Position numbers and translations under genes: made by a program. The notes under the pieces are model-generated. The model was not told where the DNA came from. It was given only the letters and a program-made list of their open reading frames with translations, and ran no database searches. Below, in pieces: positions 17,085 to 25,725 of a stretch of DNA of 64,000 nt (the stretch's first letter is position 1; each line of letters opens with the position of its first letter). The stretch comes from G965204755 sp965243415 (GTDB lineage Bacteria > Acidobacteriota > Vicinamibacteria > Marinacidobacterales > Marinacidobacteraceae), in NCBI GenBank assembly GCA_965243415.1, contig OZ251549.1:186001-250000 (forward strand). The letters are read 5' to 3'.

Positions 17085-17885
17085 GTGGATGTGGACGATC
17101 TCTATCGAACCGTCCGCCGCCTGCGGCAGGCGCTGCGGCGACTGCTCGAATACGACCCGGAGCAGGTTCCCCGCGAAGGCCGGAAGCGGGGCTGGGCCCG
17201 GCGCGAGAGCGCGATGCGGGTCGGGGCCGCGGCGCCCGGCTCGCTGCAGGTTCCGCTCGCCGTCGGGCCGGCCGGCGGCGGCCCCCCGGTGTGGCGCGAC
17301 TTCCGGGAGGCGACCGTTACCCGGTTGCTCGACCGGGCCGACCTGCCCCGGGAGGTGGAGAACGAACTGGACGCGATCGAGGGCGGGCTGTCCGACGCAG
17401 TGGCCTCGGTTCGGCTCTCGCCCGTCGGGAAGGACGGGCGGCTGCGGAACGCCCGGCCGCTGGAGTTCCGGCCGCGGAGGAAGACGCCGCCGACGGAGAC
17501 CGCGGGTGAGAGCGAAAAAGCGATCCTCGACGGCTGGCTCCGGGAGGTGAACTGGGCGAAGGGGACCGCTCAACTCCACGACTACCACGGAGAGGAGATC
17601 ATCCGGTTGCGCTTCGAGCCGGCCCTGGCCGATGCGATTCGCCGCCGCGCGAACCAGTTCGCCATCGTCCGGGGGCGTGGCGAGTTCGACGCCGACGGGA
17701 ATTGGAAGGTCGTACGGATAGAGGAACTCCGCGCGCCGCGCTCCCGCGAGGAGCCGTTCGACCGCAAATCTCTCCTCGATGAACCGAATCCCAAGATCTT
17801 CGATCCGGACGATGTCGTTCTCAGCAGGGAGCCGTTCGATGTGGATGAATTCCTCCGCCTCATTCGCGGAAAGAGCAACCGCTGA
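17085..17885 (+). CDS. Putative large antitoxin, copy 3, coupled to the PIN toxin
   Basis: This is 266 residues from the GTG at 17085. The protein-like frame extends upstream to a CTG at 17046, and an AAGGAGG site sits just before. The N-terminal half is helical (VRRLRQALRRLLEYDPEQ). The C-terminal half has an OB-like pattern ('LREVNWAKGTAQLHDYHGEE') and an acidic tail. Its TGA overlaps the ATG of the PIN gene (TGATG), the usual arrangement for an antitoxin translated before its toxin. At about 270 residues it is far larger than typical VapB proteins and lacks an obvious DNA-binding motif. The antitoxin role is inferred from position. Confidence 0.7.
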   Translation: MDVDDLYRTVRRLRQALRRLLEYDPEQVPREGRKRGWARRESAMRVGAAAPGSLQVPLAVGPAGGGPPVWRDFREATVTRLLDRADLPREVENELDAIEGGLSDAVASVRLSPVGKDGRLRNARPLEFRPRRKTPPTETAGESEKAILDGWLREVNWAKGTAQLHDYHGEEIIRLRFEPALADAIRRRANQFAIVRGRGEFDADGNWKVVRIEELRAPRSREEPFDRKSLLDEPNPKIFDPDDVVLSREPFDVDEFLRLIRGKSNR

Positions 17886-18343
17886 TGGAGGTGAACGGGA
17901 ACGCTGTCGTCGTGGATACCTCCGTCGTTTCCCTCATTTTCCGCGGCGATTCGCGGGCGCCGTACTACCGGGCGCAGCTCGCGAGCCGGCGCCAGTTCAT
18001 TTCCTTCCAGACCTTCGAAGAACTCTGGCATGGCGCCGCCTACGCCGGCTGGGGAAACCCGCGGAAACAGGACCTGCGCCAGCATCTCGAACGGTACGAG
18101 TTGGTCTGGCCGGACGAGGAGGTAGCCCGGATCTCCGCCGAACTGCGAGCGAAACGAAAGAAGCAGGGGAACGAGATCGAGGCAGCCGACGCCTGGATCG
18201 CGGCCACCGCGCTTTCGCTCGGCTGCCCGCTGGTTGCTGACGACCGGGATTTCGTCGGCATCGAGGACCTGGACCTGATCCGCGCCCCGGGGTCGCCGGC
18301 CCTGCTCCCCCCGGAGCCGCCGGGCCGAACGGGCGCGGGATAG
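17885..18343 (+). CDS. vapC: PIN-domain toxin (VapC-like)
   Basis: This 152-residue PIN ribonuclease has the acidic active-site residues in order: Asp11 in 'VVVDTSVVSLIF', Glu45 or Glu46 in 'TFEELWHG', Asp102 in 'EAADAWIAATAL', and Asp119 or Asp120 in 'VADDRDF'. VapC toxins cleave tRNA or rRNA when their antitoxin is degraded. Translation is coupled to the upstream gene through TGATG. It is the only intact toxin among three tandem cassettes. The C-terminal 20 residues are Pro/Gly-rich. The final TAG doubles as part of the -10-like box of the next gene. Confidence 0.9.
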   Translation: MEVNGNAVVVDTSVVSLIFRGDSRAPYYRAQLASRRQFISFQTFEELWHGAAYAGWGNPRKQDLRQHLERYELVWPDEEVARISAELRAKRKKQGNEIEAADAWIAATALSLGCPLVADDRDFVGIEDLDLIRAPGSPALLPPEPPGRTGAG

Positions 18344-18346
18344 CAT
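18341..18346 (+). promoter_or_regulatory. Candidate -10 box TAGCAT overlapping the vapC stop
   Basis: TAGCAT lies exactly 7 nt before the ATG of the metalloprotease gene, which would start transcription at or next to the start codon. The same hexamer at the same distance precedes tenA. Confidence 0.45.
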
Positions 18347-18353
18347 CGGCGCC

Positions 18354-19457
18354 ATGCGGATCGGAAGGTCGCTCCCGCGGGGTTGGGGAATCGCCGGCGC
18401 GGCGCTCCTGCTGACCGCCGGGGCGGCCTCCGGCTATCGGCTCTACAGCGCCTCGGAGACGCTGCTCGTCCCCACCGCGGAGGAGGCGCTCCGCTGGGAC
18501 GCGACGGAGTGGGGCGCGGCGCGGACCCTCACCTGGACCGTGTCCCTGGATTCCGGCTGGACCGACGAGTGGGAGGACAGCGAGGGGGAAACGCAGCCGG
18601 GGCCCTTCGCCCGGGTCGCGGACTTCCGGCCGGTGCTGACGCAAGCCCTGGCCGCCTGGGAGAGCCTCGAGTCCGCCGACCTCCGCTGGCGCGCCGGGGG
18701 AACGGCCTCGGCGCGGCCGGGGGACGCCGACGGCCGGAACACGATCGGGGTCGTCGCCACCGACGCCGGGGTGCTCGGCTGGGCCGCCGTCTGGGTCGGC
18801 CGGGAGCCCGGGGAGGACTGGAAGATCATCGAGTGCGACATCGGGCTGGCGCCGGTGACCGCGGCGGCGCTCGCCGAAGGGAGTGCGGAAGGCGTCGGCA
18901 CCCTGCTCCACGAACTGGGCCACTGCATCGGCCTCGACCACGCCCCGGAGACCGCGGTCTGGGCCGGGTTCTTCGACCGGGACTCCGGCCTCTTCGGGGA
19001 ATCCCCCAAGATGTCCTACGGCTGGGTGCTGACCGAGGCGCTGCTCCCGGACGACATCGCCGGGGCTTCCCTGCTCCGCCCCGCCGCCGACTGGCCGGAG
19101 AGCGTGGGGAGCGTCAGCGGCCGGGTCACCGTCGGCGGCGCCCCGGCCCGGTTCGTCGCGGTGCGAAGCGCCCGGCTGGGAGCGGGGGACGAGGCCGGCG
19201 CCGCGCCCGGACCGGGAGCGTTCACCGACGCCCGGGGCCGTTTCACCATCGAGGGACTGGCGCCCGGCGAGTACCTGCTCGGGGCCGGCTCGTTCACTTC
19301 GGGGTCGGCGCACCCGGACCTGGTCGAGGAGGACCCCTCCTCGGACGCCGCGGAGGGCCTGTCGCCGGAGCCGGTGACGGTGCGCGCCGGCGAGCGGACC
19401 ACCGGCGCGGTGCTGGCCCTGACCCCGGGCCGCGAGGGGAGCGATCTGGTCCGGTGA
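18354..19457 (+). CDS. Secreted matrixin-like zinc metalloprotease 1
   Basis: This 367-residue protein has an N-terminal signal peptide (about 1-25). The zinc site is HELGHCIGLDH at residues 186-196 (His186, Glu187, His190, His196), followed by 'PKMSYGW' around residue 222, which supplies the Met-turn expected in metzincins. The C-terminal 100 residues form a carboxypeptidase-regulatory-like beta domain: 'SGRVTVGGAPARFVAV' through 'GRFTIEGLAPGEYLLG'. It probably acts on secreted or surface proteins. It is the first of three plus-strand genes: its stop overlaps the next start as GTGA, and a paralogue follows. Confidence 0.88.
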   Translation: MRIGRSLPRGWGIAGAALLLTAGAASGYRLYSASETLLVPTAEEALRWDATEWGAARTLTWTVSLDSGWTDEWEDSEGETQPGPFARVADFRPVLTQALAAWESLESADLRWRAGGTASARPGDADGRNTIGVVATDAGVLGWAAVWVGREPGEDWKIIECDIGLAPVTAAALAEGSAEGVGTLLHELGHCIGLDHAPETAVWAGFFDRDSGLFGESPKMSYGWVLTEALLPDDIAGASLLRPAADWPESVGSVSGRVTVGGAPARFVAVRSARLGAGDEAGAAPGPGAFTDARGRFTIEGLAPGEYLLGAGSFTSGSAHPDLVEEDPSSDAAEGLSPEPVTVRAGERTTGAVLALTPGREGSDLVR

Positions 19458-20929
19458 ACCCGCCTCCTCCGGGGAATCGCCGCCCGGCGCCTCCTCCGCC
19501 GCGGAACCCGCCGGCGGGGCCGCGCGCCGGCCGGTGCGCCGCCGCTCTCGGGGTCGCCCGTCCGACCGCGGTCCCGGCCACCGGCGATCCGGCGGCCTCC
19601 GGGAGCGGCGGGCGCCTCCCTTCCCGCACCGCGCCGGGACGGTCGCCGGTCCCGTGGCTCGCGTTCCCCCGCCGCGCCGGCGCGGTCCGTCGCCGCGGAT
19701 TCCCGGGAGTCGCTCTCCGGACCGCTCGGCCCTGGGCGCTCCTCTCCGGTCTCTTCGCCGCCCTGCTCGTCGGCCTGCTCGCCGGCTGCGGGGGAGGCGC
19801 CGGGGGCTCCGCGCCCGCGCCCCCGGCCCCGACCACGCCCGCCCCGGCCCCGGTCTTCGTCGAGGTCTCCTTCGGCCCGGAGGCGGTGGAGGTCTTCGAA
19901 GGCGACACGGTGGAGATCCCGATCCGCTACGAGTCCCGGAACCTGGCCGCCTCCTGGCGCCTGCGGGTCTCCCCTTCCCCGGGCACCGCGGCAGCGGCGG
20001 ACTTCGAGATCCCGGACCCGGTGGTCGAGATCCCCGCCGGCGCCTCGGCTTCCGGGGAGGTCCCGCTGGCGCTGACCGGGCTCTTCGACGCGGACTTCGA
20101 GGAAGGGCCGGAGACCCTGACGCTGCGGTTCGTCCCCGACCCGGCGGTGGACGCCCGCCTCGGCGGCGACCTCCCGGTGACCCTCCGCGAAGGCGGGGCG
20201 CTGGTCTCCTTCGGCGAGGAACCGGCGGCGTTGACCGAAGGCGCGGCGGCGACTCTCGCGGTCCGCTACGAGGTGCGGAACCTCCCGGCGCCGCTCCCGC
20301 TGACCCTGTCGGCGCTCGCCGGGACCGCCGGCGAGGAGGACTTCCGCTTCGATCGACTGCAAGTCGAGATCCCCGCCGGAAAGGAGGTTCGCGGGGAAGT
20401 CGGCCTGCCGGTGACCGCGCCCCGGGACGCGCTGTTCGCCGAAGCCGAGGAATCGTTCTCGCTCCGGTTCCGGCCCCCGCCCGCCGACGGCCCGCCGGTC
20501 CGGCTGGGCCCCGAACTCGCCGTCACCCTCCGGGAGGGCGGCGCCGCGCCCTGCCCCGGGCTCACCCTCAGCGCCCGGCCGCCGGCGCCGTCGGAAGCGG
20601 GCGACGGACGCATCGGGGAGGGCCACCTCACCACCCGCGTCACCCTGGTCCGGGAGCCTGCCGCCCGGGGAACGCAGATGTTCCTCCGCTCCCCCTACTT
20701 CTGGCGGGAGGAGTTCGCCGAGGCGGGCTACCAGCCCTTCGCGGCGACGCGGCTGGCGCGCTGGCGGCTGGAGCGGGAGGGGACGACGCTCCGCCACTCC
20801 TTCGACATCGAGTGGCCGGACGCGGACACGCTGGTCGAACCGGACCTGGAGTGGGGCTTCCTCGGCGGCCGGTGCTCCGGGGAGCCGGTGGCCGCCTGTT
20901 CCGCCGCCGGCTGCGAACTCACCCCCTAG
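19454..20929 (+). CDS. Lipoprotein with Calx-beta-like repeats
   Basis: I take the GTG at 19454, which overlaps the previous stop (GTGA), giving 491 residues. About 85 Arg/Pro-rich residues precede a hydrophobic segment ending in the lipobox LAGC, so the real start may be later, but no ATG, GTG or TTG lies closer. After a Pro/Ala linker come two Calx-beta-like units, each with 'VSFG.E' at the start and 'FEEGPETLTLRF' or 'FAEAEESFSLRF' near the end. The C-terminal 110 residues have four Cys and no recognised domain. It lies between two metalloproteases and is probably a surface partner or substrate. Confidence 0.72.
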   Translation: MNPPPPGNRRPAPPPPRNPPAGPRAGRCAAALGVARPTAVPATGDPAASGSGGRLPSRTAPGRSPVPWLAFPRRAGAVRRRGFPGVALRTARPWALLSGLFAALLVGLLAGCGGGAGGSAPAPPAPTTPAPAPVFVEVSFGPEAVEVFEGDTVEIPIRYESRNLAASWRLRVSPSPGTAAAADFEIPDPVVEIPAGASASGEVPLALTGLFDADFEEGPETLTLRFVPDPAVDARLGGDLPVTLREGGALVSFGEEPAALTEGAAATLAVRYEVRNLPAPLPLTLSALAGTAGEEDFRFDRLQVEIPAGKEVRGEVGLPVTAPRDALFAEAEESFSLRFRPPPADGPPVRLGPELAVTLREGGAAPCPGLTLSARPPAPSEAGDGRIGEGHLTTRVTLVREPAARGTQMFLRSPYFWREEFAEAGYQPFAATRLARWRLEREGTTLRHSFDIEWPDADTLVEPDLEWGFLGGRCSGEPVAACSAAGCELTP

Positions 20930-20968
20930 CCCGGATCGACACCGGGGCGCGCGGGCAGGGGGCCGGCC

Positions 20969-22216
20969 GTGGCGACCGACCGGCGCCGGGAGCGCGCCGA
21001 CCCGGCGGCAGAGAGCACCGTGGACACTTCGGGATCCGACCCGGCCGCCGGCGACCGGCGCCCGGAGCGCGCCGACCCGGCGGCGGAACCCGGCGCGAAC
21101 CGGCCCGTTCGGCCGCGCCGCCAGCGGGCCGGCCGCCGGCGAGATCGCGCCCGGCGGATCGCCCTCCTGGCGGCGCTCGGCAGCCTCGCCGGAACCGGCT
21201 CCTCCGCGTACCGGTTCACCGGCTACCGGCAGTTGCCGCTGCCGACGGTGGAGACCGCGGTCCGCTGGCGGGCGGACCTCTGGGGCGCCGGCCAGACCCT
21301 GCGCTGGCGTCTGGCCGCCGGTTCCGTCTGGACCGCGCCCTGGACCAACGACCTCGGCGACCGGCAGCCGCCGCCCTTCGCCACGCTCGGGGCGGCGCTC
21401 CCCTTCGTCTCGGAGTCGCTGGCCGCCTGGTCGGCGCTCCCCGAGGCGGATGTCCGCTGGACCGTCGCCGGCGAGACCGGAGGAACCGGCGAAGACCTCG
21501 ACGGGGTGAACACCATCGCCGTGACCGACGCGCCGGGCGTCCTGGGCTGGGCCAGCGCCTGGTGGGAACTCGACGACTCGGGCGAGGGCTGGGAGATCGT
21601 GGAGTGCGACATCCACCTGGTCCCGGCGGCGGTCGCCGGTCATTCCCCGGGGCCGGCGCGGCGGATGGACACCCTGGTCCACGAGTTGGGCCACTGCCTC
21701 GGGCTCGATCACGCCAGCGATCCGGGCGAGTGGGCCGGCATCTTCGACCGGGACTCCGGGGTCTGGGGCGAGCCGCCGAAGATGTCCTACGGGCGGCCGC
21801 TCTCCGACGCCCTCCATCCCGATGACGCCGCCGGCGCGGAGCTGCTCCGCCCGGCGCCGGGCCGCGAGCGGGCGACCGGCCGCCTCCGGGGGACGATCAC
21901 CGTCGGCGGGGAACCGGCCCGGTACGCGGTGGTCTTCGGCGCCCGACTCGCCGACGGGGAGGCGACCCCGGGCCCCTCCACCTTCACCGACGACCGGGGT
22001 CGATTCGAACTGGCGGGGCTCGCCCCCGGGGAGTACCTGCTCCGGGCCGGACCGATCCCCGACCCGGGGACCCATCCCACCCTGGTCCCGCTGGCGACGC
22101 TGAGCGCCCGGGACGGGCTGCTGCCGGAACCGGTGGCGGTGCGCGCCGGGGCGACGACCGACGGCGTCGCGCTCGATCTCCGCCCGGGGCGCGACGGCAG
22201 CGGCTTCCCCCGCTGA
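20969..22216 (+). CDS. Matrixin-like zinc metalloprotease 2 with extended N terminus
   Basis: This 415-residue paralogue of the protease at 18354 has the zinc motif HELGHCLGLDH at residues 238-248 and 'PKMSYGRPL' for the Met-turn. The C-terminal regulatory-like beta domain is shared. The N terminus differs: about 60 Arg-rich residues containing two copies of a 'DRR.ERADPAAE' repeat come before the hydrophobic export segment. The GTG start at 20969 leaves a 39-nt gap from the lipoprotein gene, so one operon is likely. A later start nearer the export segment is possible, but none is obvious. Confidence 0.82.
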   Translation: MATDRRRERADPAAESTVDTSGSDPAAGDRRPERADPAAEPGANRPVRPRRQRAGRRRDRARRIALLAALGSLAGTGSSAYRFTGYRQLPLPTVETAVRWRADLWGAGQTLRWRLAAGSVWTAPWTNDLGDRQPPPFATLGAALPFVSESLAAWSALPEADVRWTVAGETGGTGEDLDGVNTIAVTDAPGVLGWASAWWELDDSGEGWEIVECDIHLVPAAVAGHSPGPARRMDTLVHELGHCLGLDHASDPGEWAGIFDRDSGVWGEPPKMSYGRPLSDALHPDDAAGAELLRPAPGRERATGRLRGTITVGGEPARYAVVFGARLADGEATPGPSTFTDDRGRFELAGLAPGEYLLRAGPIPDPGTHPTLVPLATLSARDGLLPEPVAVRAGATTDGVALDLRPGRDGSGFPR

Positions 22217-22347
22217 ACCGGCGGCGCCGACGAGGGCGCCCCGCGACTTCCCCGATCGGCAGCGCCCGGAGTCCGGTTCCCGGGGATCGGGAGGCCGGTC
22301 GCCGCCGGCCGGCCGGCGGGGAAACCGGCGGGCGCGCTCCCGCCGAC

Positions 22348-23445
22348 TTACGGCGCGCGGCCGGCGAGGCGGCGGAAGGCGGCCCCGATCTCCTCCCGGG
22401 AGAGTTCCGCCCCGAGCGCCGCGGCGAGGAGCATCCGCGCCTTGAGCCCGTCCAGGTCGCCGCCGGCGACGATCCCGCGTTCCCGCGCCGCCTCGGGGAG
22501 GACCACCCGGCCCCCGCCGGTGCGGGTGGTGAACACCACGGCGGCGCCGGCGGCGAGCGCCGCGTCCACCGCCTCGTCGGCTTCCGGCGGCAGGTTCCCC
22601 CGCCCGAAGACTTCCACCACGATCCCGCGCGCGCCGGCCGCCGCCGCGCCCCGGATCGCCCCGGCGCCGCCCCCCGCGGTGAGCCGGACCAGTTCCACCC
22701 GCGGTTCGACGGCCGGAACCTCCAGGAAGATCCGCCGCCGCGGCTCGTGGAACAGCAGCAACTCGCCCTCGTCCACGGCGCCGAGCGGCCCGGTGGTCTC
22801 CGAGGCGAAGGCGTGGAGGGCGATGGAGTGGGTCTTCGCCACTTCCCGGGCGGCGTGGATCTGCCCGTTCAGGACCACCAGCGCGCCGAGGTCGCGGAAG
22901 CGGTCGGAAGCGGCCACCCGGATGGCGTCGAGCAGGTTCCGGGGCCCGTCGGAGTCGGCGTGGCGCGGGGGTCGCTGCGCGGCGGCGAAGACCACCGGGC
23001 GCCCCGCCGGCAGCACCACATCGAGCAGGAACGCGGTCTCTTCCAGGGAGTCGGTGCCGTGGGTGATCACCACCCCGGAGAGATCCGGATCCCCGGCGAA
23101 CACCGCTCCGACCCGCTGCGCCAGCCGGAATTGCAATTCCGGGTGCATCCGGGAACTGCCGATGCGGGCGAAGTCCTCGGTGGTGACCGCGGCGATCCCG
23201 GCGAGACCCGGCAGCGCCGCGCGGAGGGCGTCGGCGTCGAGCGGCCCGCCGGCCCCGCCGGAGATCGTCCCCCCGGTCCCGATCAGGTGGACCCGGGGCA
23301 GCGGCGGCCCCTGCGCGGCGACGGCGACGGCCCCCGCTCCGAGAAGCGCCGCCAGCGCCGAACCGGCGACGAACGGCCCACCGAGCCGCCGACGCACCGA
23401 GAACCGCGTTCCCCCGGACCGACGAGAGTCGCCCCCGAACCGCAT
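22348..23445 (-). CDS. Exported type II L-asparaginase
   Basis: The ATG at 23445 gives 365 residues. An Arg-rich start and a hydrophobic segment (about residues 20-44) form an export signal, which suggests a periplasmic enzyme hydrolysing asparagine to aspartate and ammonia. The first catalytic Thr lies in 'LIGTGGTISGG' (Thr60) and the second in 'VVITHGTDSLEETAF'. Other conserved blocks follow: 'AAQRPPRHADSDGPRNLLDA' and 'GIVVEVFGRGNLP'. The frame stays open upstream through the tandem array, but that extension is an artefact of the repeat. An extended -10-like box TGGTAGCGT lies 7 nt before the ATG. Confidence 0.93.
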   Translation of the reverse strand: MRFGGDSRRSGGTRFSVRRRLGGPFVAGSALAALLGAGAVAVAAQGPPLPRVHLIGTGGTISGGAGGPLDADALRAALPGLAGIAAVTTEDFARIGSSRMHPELQFRLAQRVGAVFAGDPDLSGVVITHGTDSLEETAFLLDVVLPAGRPVVFAAAQRPPRHADSDGPRNLLDAIRVAASDRFRDLGALVVLNGQIHAAREVAKTHSIALHAFASETTGPLGAVDEGELLLFHEPRRRIFLEVPAVEPRVELVRLTAGGGAGAIRGAAAAGARGIVVEVFGRGNLPPEADEAVDAALAAGAAVVFTTRTGGGRVVLPEAARERGIVAGGDLDGLKARMLLAAALGAELSREEIGAAFRRLAGRAP

Positions 23446-23452
23446 GCCACGA

Positions 23453-23461
23453 ACGCTACCA
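23453..23461 (-). promoter_or_regulatory. Extended -10-like box TGGTAGCGT
   Basis: On the minus strand TGG-TAGCGT ends 7 nt before the asparaginase ATG, which predicts a leaderless transcript. No -35 box is evident. Confidence 0.45.
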
Positions 23462-23571
23462 GTCCCCCCGGCCGCCGGGCCCGCGGCGCGAACCCGCGGC
23501 GCCGACCCGGACGGGCCCGAAACCACCACTCGCCCACCCCGGCGAACCGACCACTCCCGGCATCCCCCGGC

Positions 23572-25452
23572 GGATCGACCACCCTCCGCCGGATCGACCA
23601 CCCTCCGACGGATCGACCACCCTCCGACGGATCGACCACCCTCCGCCGGATCGACCACCTTCCGGCGGATCGACCACCTTCCGACGGATCGACCACCTTC
23701 CCGCGGATCGACCACCTTCCACGGATCGACCACCTCCCACGGATCGACCACCTTCCAACGGATCGACCACCTTCCGACGGATCGACCACCTTCCGGCGGA
23801 TCGACCACCTTCCCACGGATCGACCACCTTCCCACGGATCGACCACCTTCGGACGGATCGACCACCTTCGGGCGGATCGACCACCTTCCAACGGATCGAC
23901 CACCTTCGGACGGATCGACCACCTTCCGGCGGATCGACCACCTTCGGTCGGATCGACCACCTTCGGTCGGATCGACCACCTTCGGGCGGATCGACCACCT
24001 TCGGGCGGATCGACCACCTTCGGACGGATCGACCACCTTCGGGCGGATCGACCACCTTCCAACGGATCGACCACCTTCGGGCGGATCGACCACCTTCGTG
24101 CGGATCGACCACCTTCCGGCGGATCGACCACCTTCGTGCGGATCGACCACCTTCCGGCGGATCGACCACCCTGCGTCGGATCGACCACCTTCGTGCGGAT
24201 CGACCACCTTCGGGCGGATCGACCACCTTCGGGCGGATCGACCACCTTCGGTCGGATCGACCACCTTCGGTCGGATCGACCACCTTCGGACGGATCGACC
24301 ACCTTCGGTCGGATCGACCACCTTCGGACGGATCGACCACCTTCCGGCGGATCGACCACCTTCGGACGGATCGACCACCTTCGGACGGATCGACCACCTT
24401 CGGACGGATCGACCACCTTCGGACGGATCGACCACCTTCGGGCGGATCGACCACCTTCGGTCGGATCGACCACCTTCGGTCGGATCGACCACCTTCGGAC
24501 GGATCGACCACCTTCCGGCGGATCGACCACCTTCCGGCGGATCGACCACCTTCGGACGGATCGACCACCTTCGGACGGATCGACCACCTTCGTGCGGATC
24601 GACCACCTTCGTGCGGATCGACCACCTTCCAACGGATCGACCACCTTCGTGCGGATCGACCACCTTCCGGCGGATCGACCACCTTCGGACGGATCGACCA
24701 CCTTCCAACGGATCGACCACCTTCGGACGGATCGACCACCTTCGGACGGATCGACCACCTTCGGGCGGATCGACCACCTTCCAACGGATCGACCACCTTC
24801 GTGCGGATCGACCACCCTACGCCCGATATCGACCACCCTACGCCCGATATCGACCACCCTGCGCCCGATATCGACCACCCTGCGCCCGATATCGACCACC
24901 CTGCGCCCGATATCGACCACCCTGCGCCGGATATCGACCACCCTGCGCCCGATATCGACCACCCTACGCCGGATCGACCACCTTCCCACGGATCGACCAC
25001 CTTCCCACGGATCGACCACCTTCCCACGGATCGACCACCCTCCGACGGATCGACCACCCTGCGCCCGATCGACCACCCTGCGCCCGATATCGACCACCCT
25101 ACGCCCGATCGACCACCCTGCGGCGGATCGACCACCCTACGCCCGATATCGACCACCCTGCGCCCGATATCGACCACCCTGCGGCGTATCGACCACCCTA
25201 CGGCGTATCGACCACTCTCCGGCGTATCGACCACCCTCCGGCGTATCGACCACCCTCTGGCGGATCGACCACCTTCGCCGGATCGACCACCCTGCGGCCG
25301 ATCGACCACCCTGTGTCGGATCGACCACCCTGCGGCCGATCGACCACCCTGCGGCCGATCGACCACCCTGTGTCGGATCGACCACCCTGCGGCCGATCGA
25401 CCACCCTGCGCCCGATCGACCACCCCGCGCCGGATCGACCACCCTCGACGGC
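23572..25452. repeat. Large tandem array of 19-bp and 21-bp units (about 95-100 copies)
   Basis: Every unit carries GATCGACCACC or ATCGACCACC. The first four units are of a CCCTCC type. A middle block (about 23648-24811) has 61 units of GGATCGACCACCTTC plus four bases. In that block six four-base words account for 53 units: GGAC 15, GGGC 9, CGGC 9, GGTC 7, GTGC 7, CAAC 6. From about 24812 onwards 21-bp units with GATATCGACC alternate with 19-bp units that read CCCTGCGGCC or similar, decaying by 25450. Because 19 is not a multiple of three and the unit has no stop triplet on either strand, all six frames stay open. It is therefore probably not coding. Confidence 0.95.
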
Positions 25453-25725
25453 ACCACGCGGCGGATCGACCGCTTCCGCCGGTCCCCGACGGATCGACCC
25501 CTTTCGACCTCGCCCGGAGCCGATCGACCGCTCCCGGCCCGATCCCCGGGGATCGACCTCCCCTTCCGCACCCGGCGCGGCGGAGCGACCGCCCTCGATA
25601 TCGCCCGGGGCGGAGGGGCCGGTTCCTCGCCTCGGCGCCGGTCGGCCACCCGGGCGGCCACCCCGCCGGTCGAGAGACCCCCGACCGGTATCGGAGCCGC
25701 CGACGCCCCGTCCCCGGCGGCCCCG
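25453..25725. other. Degenerate edge of the array
   Basis: Isolated GGATCGACC- and CGATCGACC-type motifs continue to about 25560, then a tract similar to the repeat unit at 6.3 kb (CCCTTCCGCACCCGGCGCGG). No gene is seen before the DUF4097-type stop codon. Confidence 0.5.

Noticed and set aside
23572..25452. CRISPR array
   Set aside because: Units are 19-21 bp with no 25-40-bp spacers, the variable part is only four bases, and no cas gene is present.
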